A DNA stretch of 64,000 nt. Source: Xanthobacteraceae bacterium. Lineage in GTDB: Bacteria; Pseudomonadota; Alphaproteobacteria; Rhizobiales; Xanthobacteraceae. Made by a program: the position numbers and the translations under genes. Below are positions 26,806 to 34,679 of the stretch, in pieces (position 1 is the first letter of the stretch; the number at the start of each line of letters is the position of its first letter). The notes under the pieces are model-generated. The model saw only the letters and a program-made list of their open reading frames with translations, was not told where the DNA came from and did not search any database. The stretch spans positions 1-64,000 of the forward strand of contig JANINJ010000088.1 of the NCBI GenBank assembly GCA_024508855.1, given 5' to 3'.

Positions 26806-27738
26806 ATGGACCGCCCGCTGATGGCTGACTTCAAGGCAATCGAGACCTTTCTCTGGGTCGTGACGCTGGGCAGCTTTCGCGGCGCGGCGCAAAAGCTCAA
26901 CACGACGCAGCCGGCGATTTCACAACGCATCGCGCAGCTCGAACGCGAGATGAGCGTCCGGCTGCTGCAGCGGGACCGCCGAAGCGTTTCCCCGACACCG
27001 GCCGGCCGGCGCATGATGCTGTACGCCGAGAAGCTGATGGCGCTGCGATCCGAAATGGTCGCGGCCGTCGGCGATCGCAGGGAAATGCGCGGCGTGCTTC
27101 GTCTTGGTGTGGCCGAGACCATCGTGCATACGTGGCTGTCGCAGCTCGTCAAGAACGTCAATCAGGCTTATCCGAACCTGTCGCTGGAGATCGAGGTCGA
27201 TATCACCTCGAACCTGCGCGCGAGATTGCTGGCACAGGAGATCGAACTGGCGTTCCTGATGGGGCCACTGTCGTTGCCGACCATTCGAAACCGTGTGCTC
27301 GCCGATTATCCGATCGGTTTCGTCGCCAGCCCGACGCTTGGATTAGGCAAGGACACACTGACCACCCACGACCTCGCCAAATTTCCGATCATTACCTTTC
27401 CGCGGCGTACGCAGCCTTACGAAGTGGTGCGCTCGCTGTTCAACCGCCCCGACCTTCCTGCCATCCGCCTGCACGCCAGCGCGTCGCTCGCCACGGTCAT
27501 CCACATGACGCTGGAAGGTCTCGGCGTCGCCGTGATCCCGCGCGCCATCGTCGAAGATGAAATCGCCGACGGTCGCCTGCAGTTGCTCTCTACCGATATC
27601 CAGATGCCGCCTTTGACGTTCTCGGCAAGCTGGCTCGCGTCACCCGATACGGTCGCGATCGAACTGGTCGCCGATATTGCCGTGAAGCTGGCGCAGGCCG
27701 AGCGCGTGGTTGACGCGCCCTCGCCTGCACGGCAATGA
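26806..27738 (+). CDS. LysR-family transcriptional regulator
   Basis: 310 residues. The N-terminal helix-turn-helix is FKAIETFLWVVTLGSFRGAA and TQPAISQRIAQLEREMSVRLLQR; the effector-binding domain follows from about residue 90. The start is uncertain: ATG at 26806 or ATG at 26821 (MADFKAIETF), neither with a clear ribosome site. It is divergent from the DUF1445 gene and 48 bases ahead of the M20 hydrolase gene, so it likely regulates one or both, including the Liv transporter beyond. Confidence 0.88.
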   Translation: MDRPLMADFKAIETFLWVVTLGSFRGAAQKLNTTQPAISQRIAQLEREMSVRLLQRDRRSVSPTPAGRRMMLYAEKLMALRSEMVAAVGDRREMRGVLRLGVAETIVHTWLSQLVKNVNQAYPNLSLEIEVDITSNLRARLLAQEIELAFLMGPLSLPTIRNRVLADYPIGFVASPTLGLGKDTLTTHDLAKFPIITFPRRTQPYEVVRSLFNRPDLPAIRLHASASLATVIHMTLEGLGVAVIPRAIVEDEIADGRLQLLSTDIQMPPLTFSASWLASPDTVAIELVADIAVKLAQAERVVDAPSPARQ

Positions 27739-27786
27739 AAACAGCGGCCCATTTGCCGCTGCCATTTCAGTGCCGGGAACTGTCGC

Positions 27787-29040
27787 ATGACCGAGAAGCC
27801 TTCAAATCTGCAGATCGACTCCGGACGCCTGTGGGGCGCCATCCACGAGACCGCAAAGTTCGGCGCGACAGCTAAAGGCGGCGTGCGGCGGCTGACGCTC
27901 GGACCGGAAGACAAGCAGGTGCGCGACTGGTTTCGCAATGCCTGCGAGGCTGCCGGGCTCGAAGTTCATGTCGATGCGCTGGGAACGATGTACGGCCTGC
28001 GCAAGGGCCGCGACATGTCGAAGGCGCCGGTCGGGCTCGGCTCTCATCTCGACACCCAGCCGACCGGCGGCAAGTACGACGGCATCCTCGGCACCCTCGC
28101 CGCGCTTGAAGTGGTGCGCACGCTCAACGATGCGGGGATCGAGACCGAGACGCCGCTGTGCATCATCAACTGGACCAACGAAGAAGGGTCGCGCTTCGCA
28201 CCCGCGATGATGGCGTCCGCAACCTATGCCGGCGACTACACCACCGAGGACATCCAGAGCCGCAAGGATGCGGCCGGCATCACCGTTGGCGAAGCGCTCG
28301 ACAGCATCGGCTATCGCGGAGCGGAGCCGGTAGGCGCGCGCAAGCTCAGCGCATTCCTTGAACTGCACATCGAACAGGGGCCGCTACTGGAGGCTGAAGG
28401 CAAGACCATCGGCGTGGTCGATCGCGGCCAGGGCATCATCTGGTACGACGGCCGCATTACCGGCTTCGAAAGCCACGCCGGCACGACGCCGATGCCGCTC
28501 CGTCGCGATGCGCTGTCCACATTGGCGGAAGTGGTTCTGGCGATCGAGAAGGTCGTCATTGCGCATGGTCCCAACGCCGTCGGCACCATCGGCGAGGTTA
28601 ATATCGCTAACCCGTCCCGCAACGTCATCCCCGGCGAGATCGCTTTCACCATCGATATTCGCAGTCCCGATGTGGCGATCATGGATGCGGTGGATCGCGA
28701 TATTAAAGCCGCCGCGAAAGAGATCGCGCAGCGTCGTCGCGTCGACATCGCCATCGATCAGATCTGGCGTAAGCCGCCGACCATCTTCGACAAGAAGCTC
28801 GTCGATGCCGTGGAGAATGCGAGCCGCGAACTCGGCTACAGCAACCGCCGCATCACCTCCGGCGCCGGCCACGATGCCTGCAACCTCGCCGGCGTCGTGC
28901 CTTCCGCGATGATCTTCGTTCCGTGCAAGGATGGCGTCAGTCACAACGAGCTGGAAGATGCGACGCAGGCCGATTGCAGTGCCGGCGCCAACACCCTGCT
29001 GCATGCGGTGCTCGCGGTGGCAGGCATCGCGTCGAAGTAA
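27787..29040 (+). CDS. M20-family Zn-dependent amidohydrolase (N-carbamoyl-L-amino acid hydrolase / allantoate amidohydrolase type)
   Basis: 417 residues. Metal-binding segments are GLGSHLDTQPTGGKYDG (His and Asp), TNEEGSRF (paired Glu), ELHIEQGPLLE (His and Glu) and a C-terminal SGAGHDACNLA with a further His. The dimerisation lid lies in the middle. The family removes a carbamoyl group from N-carbamoyl amino acids, beta-ureidopropionate or allantoate, releasing ammonia and CO2 or urea. The exact substrate cannot be told by motif. It is followed 22 bases later by a 2-hydroxyacid dehydrogenase gene, forming a likely two-gene operon. Confidence 0.9.
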   Translation: MTEKPSNLQIDSGRLWGAIHETAKFGATAKGGVRRLTLGPEDKQVRDWFRNACEAAGLEVHVDALGTMYGLRKGRDMSKAPVGLGSHLDTQPTGGKYDGILGTLAALEVVRTLNDAGIETETPLCIINWTNEEGSRFAPAMMASATYAGDYTTEDIQSRKDAAGITVGEALDSIGYRGAEPVGARKLSAFLELHIEQGPLLEAEGKTIGVVDRGQGIIWYDGRITGFESHAGTTPMPLRRDALSTLAEVVLAIEKVVIAHGPNAVGTIGEVNIANPSRNVIPGEIAFTIDIRSPDVAIMDAVDRDIKAAAKEIAQRRRVDIAIDQIWRKPPTIFDKKLVDAVENASRELGYSNRRITSGAGHDACNLAGVVPSAMIFVPCKDGVSHNELEDATQADCSAGANTLLHAVLAVAGIASK

Positions 29041-29062
29041 ACCTCAGCCAAAGGATGATCGC

Positions 29063-29974
29063 GTGACGGCAGTTTTCATCGATGCGAACGAGTCACTGGC
29101 AACAATCTTCGAGCGATTGACGACGCCCAGCGATCGGTTGCGCATCAATCGCAATCCGGACATCGCGCCGACCGACGCTCCCGGCATTCTCGATGGTGCG
29201 GACACCATCATCATCGATCATACCGAATTGCCGACCGACGTTGCGCGCCGCTGCACCGGCCTCAAGCATGTGGTGTTTCTCGGCACCGGCGCGCGCAGCT
29301 ACATGAACCCCGACGAGTTGGCTGCGCTCGGCATCGAGGTACGCACCATCAAAGGCTACGGCGATACCGCGGTTGCCGAATGCGCGATTGCGCTGATGTG
29401 GGAGGCGGCGCGTGGTCTCGCCCGGATGGACCGTGCTGTCCGCGCCGGCAATTGGCCCCGTGACGACGGCCTGCAACTCACCGGCAAGACGCTGGGCCTG
29501 ATCGGGTTCGGCGGCATCGCTGCCGAGGTCGCCCGCATCGCGGTCGGAAGCGGCATGCGCGTTCTGGCGTGGAATCGAACCGCGAAGAAATACGATGGCA
29601 TAACCTTCGTCGGTCTCGACGAATTGCTGGCGCAGAGCGACGTCGTCTCGCTGCACCTCCTCCTGACCGACGAGACACGAGGTTTTCTTTCGCGCCAGCG
29701 CATCGCGGCGATGAAGCGCGGTGCGATCCTGGTCAACACCGCGCGCGGCGCGCTGGTCGACGAGGCGGCAATGATCGAGGCGTTGCGCTCGGGACAATTG
29801 CGTCACGCCGGGCTCGACGTCTATCTCACCGAACCGCTGTCGCAAGATCACCCGCTGACGTCGCTTGCAAACGTAACACTGTCGTCTCACGCAGCCTTCC
29901 GCACGCCGGAAGCAACCGAGAACCTGATCGCGGCGGCGATCGAGCATTGCCGGGCGATCGCGGCGGGAAAGTAA
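29063..29974 (+). CDS. D-isomer-specific 2-hydroxyacid dehydrogenase family protein
   Basis: 303 residues. NAD-binding loop LGLIGFGGIAAEVARIA at about 140-156, an Arg in NTARGALVDE, and a catalytic His in LSSHAAFRTPEA. I chose the GTG at 29063 (AAGGATGATC upstream), which begins just after the previous stop; the longer frame runs inside the preceding gene. It would reduce a 2-keto acid or oxidise a 2-hydroxy acid. Directly downstream of the M20 hydrolase, it may process the keto/hydroxy acid left after amide cleavage. Confidence 0.88.
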   Translation: MTAVFIDANESLATIFERLTTPSDRLRINRNPDIAPTDAPGILDGADTIIIDHTELPTDVARRCTGLKHVVFLGTGARSYMNPDELAALGIEVRTIKGYGDTAVAECAIALMWEAARGLARMDRAVRAGNWPRDDGLQLTGKTLGLIGFGGIAAEVARIAVGSGMRVLAWNRTAKKYDGITFVGLDELLAQSDVVSLHLLLTDETRGFLSRQRIAAMKRGAILVNTARGALVDEAAMIEALRSGQLRHAGLDVYLTEPLSQDHPLTSLANVTLSSHAAFRTPEATENLIAAAIEHCRAIAAGK

Positions 29975-30027
29975 GCCGCGCACGCGACATGCCACTTCAT
30001 CGAGGCGCGTCGAAGACGCTACTCCTC

Positions 30028-30173
30028 AGCGGGGTCCCGGCGCAGGCGGGGACCCATACGCCGTGTCGCCCATGTTGCAGATGGCATTCATTTCACCGGG
30101 GATCTGCCGGAACCATCACATCAACCATTCACGCTCCGGGATATGGGTCCCCGCCTGCGCGGGGACGACGTGC
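30028..30173. repeat. intergenic palindromic repeat, family B copies 2 and 3, facing each other
   Basis: A reverse copy (GGGTCCCGGCGCAGGCGGGG start at about 30030) and a forward copy with perfect arms GTCCCCGC (30147-30154) / GCGGGGAC (30159-30166) flank about 90 bases of unremarkable sequence. Together they form a long inverted repeat between two convergent genes. The same core is at 24487-24513. Confidence 0.75.
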
Positions 30174-30189
30174 ATGGTTTCTCGATCCC

Positions 30190-31269
30190 CTATTCCACCA
30201 TCTCCGCGACGGCCTTGCCGCACGCGGTCGTATCCGCATTTCCGCCGAGGTCGCGGGTGCGCAGGGTGCGTTCGGCCAACGTCCGCTCGATAGCATCAAC
30301 AATGGCCTTCGCGGCGTCCTTCTCGCCGAGGTGCTCCAGCATCATCGCACCGGACCAGATCATGCCGATCGGATTAGCGATGCCCTGCCCGGCGATATCC
30401 GGCGCCGAACCGTGAACCGGCTCGAACACCGACGGGAAATTGCCCGACGGATTGATGTTGCCCGACGGAGCAATGCCGATGGTGCCGGTGCAGGCCGGGC
30501 CAAGATCGGAGAGGATGTCTCCGAACAGGTTGGAGCCGACCACGACGTCGAACCAGTCCGGATGCAGCACGAAATGCGCGGTGAGGATGTCGATGTGGAA
30601 CTTGTCCCACTTCACCTTGGGGTAGTTCCTCGCCATCGCCTCCACGCGCTCGTCCCAGTACGGCATGGTGATCGAAATGCCGTTCGACTTGGTCGCGGAG
30701 GTCAGATGCTTCTTCGGCCGCGATTGCGCCAGTTCGAACGCGAACTTCAGCACGCGGTCGACGCCGGTGCGGGTCATCACGGTCTGCTGGGTCACGAATT
30801 CGCGTTCCGTTTCGGGGAACATCCGGCCACCGACGGACGAATATTCACCTTCGGTGTTCTCGCGCACCACCCAGAAGTCGATGTCGCCCGGCTTGCGATT
30901 GGCCAGCGGTGACGGGACACCGGGCATCAGGCGCACCGGCCGGAGGTTGACGTACTGATCGAACTCGCGACGGAACTTGATCAGCGACCCCCACAAGGAA
31001 ATGTGATCCGGAATCTTCTCCGGCCACCCCACCGCGCCGAAATAGATCGCGTCATGCGATCCGATCTTCGCCTTCCAGTCGTCCGGCATCATCTGCTGAT
31101 GCTTGGCGTAATAATCCCACGAGGCGAAATCGAAATGGTCGAAGTGCAGCGAGACGCCATGCTTCTTCGCGGCGGCTTCCATCACGCGAAGGCCTTCGGG
31201 AACGACTTCCTTGCCGATACCGTCGCCGGGAATCACCGCGATCCGATACTGTTTCTTGGTTTTGCTCAC
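30190..31269 (-). CDS. tartrate dehydrogenase / D-malate dehydrogenase-type enzyme (isocitrate/isopropylmalate dehydrogenase family)
   Basis: 359 residues. YRIAVIPGDGIGKEVVPEG opens the beta-decarboxylating dehydrogenase fold. RENTEGEYSSVGGR, the Lys in SATKSNGISITMPYW, and NLFGDILSDLG (metal-binding Asp residues) are the family's active-site segments; EPVHGSAPDIAGQGIANP binds NAD. Tartrate/D-malate-type members read NTEGEYS. It oxidises a 2-hydroxy dicarboxylate with possible decarboxylation. It is divergent from a Liv-type binding-protein gene (262-base gap), suggesting that this transporter imports a hydroxy acid, which is inference. Confidence 0.88.
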   Translation of the reverse strand: MSKTKKQYRIAVIPGDGIGKEVVPEGLRVMEAAAKKHGVSLHFDHFDFASWDYYAKHQQMMPDDWKAKIGSHDAIYFGAVGWPEKIPDHISLWGSLIKFRREFDQYVNLRPVRLMPGVPSPLANRKPGDIDFWVVRENTEGEYSSVGGRMFPETEREFVTQQTVMTRTGVDRVLKFAFELAQSRPKKHLTSATKSNGISITMPYWDERVEAMARNYPKVKWDKFHIDILTAHFVLHPDWFDVVVGSNLFGDILSDLGPACTGTIGIAPSGNINPSGNFPSVFEPVHGSAPDIAGQGIANPIGMIWSGAMMLEHLGEKDAAKAIVDAIERTLAERTLRTRDLGGNADTTACGKAVAEMVE

Positions 31270-31488
31270 GGTTCATTTCCTCCCGGTTTGTCGGTTGTAT
31301 TAGACGAACGTAGTGCCATCGCTAGAGGCTCGCTGCACAAATATCGGACAACAGGATTGAACGAAAGCTATCGACACGGCAACGCTGCACTGCAATGTTG
31401 ACCTCTGTAACCGTACCGTCCTATTGAGGTCTCTCTCTTGCGGTACTGCGCTCGTCTCGCGAGCCCAGCCGCCCTCAAATAATAAATC

Positions 31489-31516
31489 GAAGGCTCGTCA
31501 ACGAAGCCTCGTCAAC
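31489..31516. repeat. 14-bp tandem repeat in a leader, next to the ribosome site
   Basis: GAAGGCTCGTCAAC (31489-31502) is followed directly by GAAGCCTCGTCAAC (31503-31516), one mismatch. GGAGGAG begins 3 bases later at 31519 and serves the ATG at 31532. It may be a regulator half-site pair or a leader element; it could also be neutral. Confidence 0.6.
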
Positions 31517-31531
31517 TCGGAGGAGAATACT

Positions 31532-32782
31532 ATGGCATCCAACACATCACCTCGCGCCTCCTGGTCGCTTTCCATCTTGCTCGGCGCCACTGCGCTCGGG
31601 CTCGGGATGAGCGCGGCCTATGCGGCGGATCCGATCAAGATCGGCGTCATCGCCGAAGCACAGGCTATCGCCGGCGCGTCGATCCCGCAGGCCGCGCAGA
31701 TGGCGGCCGACGAAATCAATGCCAAGGGCGGCGTCGACGGACGTCAGATCCAGATCGTCACCTATGACAACCACAGCTCGTCCGCCGACTCGGTCCGCGC
31801 GTTCCAGCGCGCCGTGAACGAGGACAAGGTCAGCGCGGTAATCGCGAGCTACATCAGCGAGGTCGTCCTCGCCCTCGAACCGTGGGCCTCGCGTCTCAAG
31901 ACGCCGATGATCACCCCCGGTGCCGCCTCGAACGAAATCACCCGCGCGGTGCACGAAAACTACGAGAAGAACAAGTATACCTTCCACGGCTACCTGACCT
32001 CGGCGGCGCTGGCGTTGTCGGTCTGCGATGCGGCCAAGGAACTGCTGGTCGACGGCAAGAAGATGAAGAGCGCCGTCATCATGAGCGAGGACGCCGCCTG
32101 GACCAAGCCGCTGGATGTCGGTTACGAGGAATGCCTGCCGAAGATCGGCCTCAAGGTGCTCGACCATATCCGCTTCTCGCCGGACACCACCGACTTCACG
32201 CCGATCTTCAACAAGATCGAAGCGTCCAAGCCGGACGTGATCATCACCGGCATTTCGCATGTCGGCGTGCAACCAACCGTGCAGTGGAAGAACCAGCAGG
32301 TTCCGATTCCGATGCTCGGAATTTCCTCGCAGGCGACGAACTCGACCTTCGGCAAGGATACCAATGACGCTGCCAATGGCGTGCTCTATCAAGGTGTCTC
32401 CGGCCCCGACGTCGCCGTGACTTCGAAGTCGATTCCTTTCGCGGAAGGCTTCAAGAAGAAGTTCGGCAACTATCCGTCCTATGCCGGATATACCTCCTAT
32501 GACGAAGTCTACATGATCGCAGACGCGATCAAGCGTGCCGGTTCGACCGACGCCGACAAAATGGTCGCTGCGCTGGAGAAGACCGATTGGGAAGGCACTA
32601 TCGGCCGTGTCCAGTTCTACGGCAAGGAAGACAAGTTCACTCACGGCCTGAAATACGGCAAGGGCCTGATCACCGGCCTGATGCTGCAGTGGCAGGACGG
32701 CAAGCAGGTCAGCGTCTGGCCGAAGGAAGTGGCCAAGGGAACGCTGAAATTCCCGTCCTTCGTCAAGGTCACCTCCAACTGA
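31532..32782 (+). CDS. ABC transporter substrate-binding protein (HAAT family)
   Basis: 416 residues. A Sec-type signal peptide (SWSLSILLGATALGLGMSAA then YAADP) is followed by KIGVIAEAQAIAGASIPQAA, the start of a type I periplasmic binding fold. The ATG at 31532 is fixed by GGAGGAG a few bases upstream. It captures the solute for the permeases and fused ATPase downstream. A strong terminator separates it from them. It lacks the twin-arginine seen in the other binding protein of this window. Confidence 0.92.
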   Translation: MASNTSPRASWSLSILLGATALGLGMSAAYAADPIKIGVIAEAQAIAGASIPQAAQMAADEINAKGGVDGRQIQIVTYDNHSSSADSVRAFQRAVNEDKVSAVIASYISEVVLALEPWASRLKTPMITPGAASNEITRAVHENYEKNKYTFHGYLTSAALALSVCDAAKELLVDGKKMKSAVIMSEDAAWTKPLDVGYEECLPKIGLKVLDHIRFSPDTTDFTPIFNKIEASKPDVIITGISHVGVQPTVQWKNQQVPIPMLGISSQATNSTFGKDTNDAANGVLYQGVSGPDVAVTSKSIPFAEGFKKKFGNYPSYAGYTSYDEVYMIADAIKRAGSTDADKMVAALEKTDWEGTIGRVQFYGKEDKFTHGLKYGKGLITGLMLQWQDGKQVSVWPKEVAKGTLKFPSFVKVTSN

Positions 32783-32805
32783 CGTGAAGCGGATGCGCTC
32801 CCGGC

Positions 32806-32836
32806 CTTACCCGCCGGGAGCGTTTTCATCTCACCT
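32806..32836 (+). terminator. intrinsic terminator between the binding-protein and permease genes
   Basis: Perfect 10-bp stem CGCTCCCGGC (32806-32815) / GCCGGGAGCG (32823-32832), 7-base loop, then TTTTCATC. It is 24 bases after the binding-protein stop and before the livH-like gene. It should end most transcripts after the binding protein, allowing partial read-through into the membrane components, a common way to make excess binding protein. Confidence 0.85.
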
Positions 32837-32874
32837 TCCAGCTTGAAATGGCGAACCTGCGGCGGCGGTCATAG

Positions 32875-33750
32875 ATGCTTGGCTTACAAATCCTGATCGA
32901 CGGCTTTGCCGTGAGCGCACTTTATGCGCTTGGGGCAACCGGCTTCACCCTCATCTTCGGCGTATCCGGCGTTCTTAACCTATCGCACGGCGCTATCATG
33001 GTCGCAGCGGCGGTGGCGGCATGGGCGGCGGCCAGCGTCTTCCACCTCGACAGTTATACGGGGGCGTTGGTGGGCGTGGCGGTTGCCGCGGTCGTTTCGC
33101 TCGCGACCTATTTCGTCGTCGTGCAGCCGATCCAGCGATCGCGGAAAATCCCGAACGAGGAAAAGGAAATCTTCGTCCTGACCGCGACCCTGCTGTGGGG
33201 CATCATGATTCAGGAGTTGATCGCCTACTTCTTCACCAACAATGCCAAGACGGTGCTTCCGATCGTCGAAGGCGTGGTGAGTATCGTTGGGGTCCGCACG
33301 CCGAAGAACGAGATATTCACAGCGATCGTGTGCTGCGTGGTGATCGGCCTGCTCTGGTTCCTGGTCAATCGCACGCGGACCGGCAAAGTGGTTCTCGCGG
33401 CATCGATGAACCCGCGCGGAGTCACCATTCTCGGGTTTGAGCTCACCAACATCTACATCATCGTCTGGGCGATTTACGGTGTGCTGGCAGGCATCGCCGG
33501 CGTGCTGCTCGGCATGTTCCTCGGCGTGAGTTCCTACAGCGTGGGACCGCTGACCGCGAGCGCCTTCTCCATCGTGGTGCTCGGCGGCCTCGGCAGCGTC
33601 TCGGGATCGCTGATCGCCGCGCTGGTCGTGGGTTATCTCGAAACCTTCACCGCCTACATGATTTCGCCCGCCTATCGCACCATTCCTGCGCTGCTACTGC
33701 TGGTGATCGTCATGTATGTCCGGCCGCAAGGCCTGTTGGGGAGGCGCTGA
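32875..33750 (+). CDS. Liv-type ABC transporter permease (LivH-like)
   Basis: 291 residues with about eight membrane helices. FTLIFGVSGVLNLSHGAIM matches the family hallmark near the N-terminus and AASMNPRGVTILGFE the coupling helix. It ends VMYVRPQGLLGRR, as typical for this family. It begins 92 bases after the binding-protein stop, beyond a terminator, and is 2 bases from the next permease gene. Confidence 0.92.
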   Translation: MLGLQILIDGFAVSALYALGATGFTLIFGVSGVLNLSHGAIMVAAAVAAWAAASVFHLDSYTGALVGVAVAAVVSLATYFVVVQPIQRSRKIPNEEKEIFVLTATLLWGIMIQELIAYFFTNNAKTVLPIVEGVVSIVGVRTPKNEIFTAIVCCVVIGLLWFLVNRTRTGKVVLAASMNPRGVTILGFELTNIYIIVWAIYGVLAGIAGVLLGMFLGVSSYSVGPLTASAFSIVVLGGLGSVSGSLIAALVVGYLETFTAYMISPAYRTIPALLLLVIVMYVRPQGLLGRR

Positions 33751-33752
33751 TC

Positions 33753-34679
33753 ATGCTCGCCTTCTTCAAGTCGCCTCTGTTCTGGATCGCGCTCGTCGTC
33801 GTGGTCGCCGCCGCGACGCTCCCGTGGTACGTCTCGGGCTACATCCTTGGTCTTCTGACTGTCGCCTATTACTTCGGCGTGTTCGCCATGTCGTGGGACC
33901 TGCTGTTCGGTTTCGCCGGCGAAGTCAACTTCGGTCCGACGTTCCTGATCGGTGTCGGCGCCTATACGGCCGGCATCATCAACAACCAGTACGGCCTTTC
34001 GGTCTACCTCTGCATCTTCCTCGGCGCGCTCGCATCGGTCATCGCAGGGTTCGTTCTTGCATTGCCGGCGCTCCGCGTCCGCGGCCCCTATTTCGGCCTG
34101 ACGACACTCGTTGCCGTCCTGATGCTGCAAAACTTCGTCGTCGTCTTCGCCGACCTGACCGGCGGCGAAATCGGATTGACCATTCCCGACGTCATCTCGA
34201 TCGATGCCGGCGTCAATTACTGGATCGCCTTGGGCTTCATGACCATCAGCGCGGCAATCCTGTTCGGCTTGTCGCGATCCCCGGTCGGGCTGGTGCTGCA
34301 AGCCAGCGGACAGGATCCGGTGCAGGCAGGCGCGCTCGGCTTCAACATCGTCAAGCACAAGCTGGCGGCGTTCATCGTCAGCGCCTTCTTCTCCGGTCTG
34401 TCCGGTGCGCTCTTGGTGTTCTACTTCGGCACCGCCTCGGTCGGCACGGTGGTCGATGTCGCGGTGGGCGTACAGGTCATCGTCGCCGCGGTGCTCGGCG
34501 GACGGCGCACGGTGCTCGGCGCGGCGCTCGGTGCCATCTTCCTGATCGTCGCCGGCGAATTCCTGCGGCCGACAGGCGAGCTTGCGACCTTCATCGTCTC
34601 CGCCGTGGCGCTCGTCGTCATTCTCTTCTTCCCCGGCGGCTTCCTTGGTTCGGTGCTGTCGCGTGAGGCCAGTCAATGA
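33753..34679 (+). CDS. Liv-type ABC transporter permease (LivM-like)
   Basis: 308 residues, multi-spanning. WDLLFGFAGEVNFGPTFLIG replaces the usual G-x-S-L-G-H segment with NFGPT, and ASGQDPVQAGALGFN is the coupling loop. Its stop overlaps the start of the fused ATPase gene by 4 bases (ATGA), so the permease and ATPase are translationally coupled. Confidence 0.92.
   Translation: MLAFFKSPLFWIALVVVVAAATLPWYVSGYILGLLTVAYYFGVFAMSWDLLFGFAGEVNFGPTFLIGVGAYTAGIINNQYGLSVYLCIFLGALASVIAGFVLALPALRVRGPYFGLTTLVAVLMLQNFVVVFADLTGGEIGLTIPDVISIDAGVNYWIALGFMTISAAILFGLSRSPVGLVLQASGQDPVQAGALGFNIVKHKLAAFIVSAFFSGLSGALLVFYFGTASVGTVVDVAVGVQVIVAAVLGGRRTVLGAALGAIFLIVAGEFLRPTGELATFIVSAVALVVILFFPGGFLGSVLSREASQ

Noticed and set aside
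28931-29062. N-terminal extension of the 2-hydroxyacid dehydrogenase frame
   Set aside because: It overlaps the end of the M20 hydrolase gene in another frame; the GTG at 29063 has a ribosome site.
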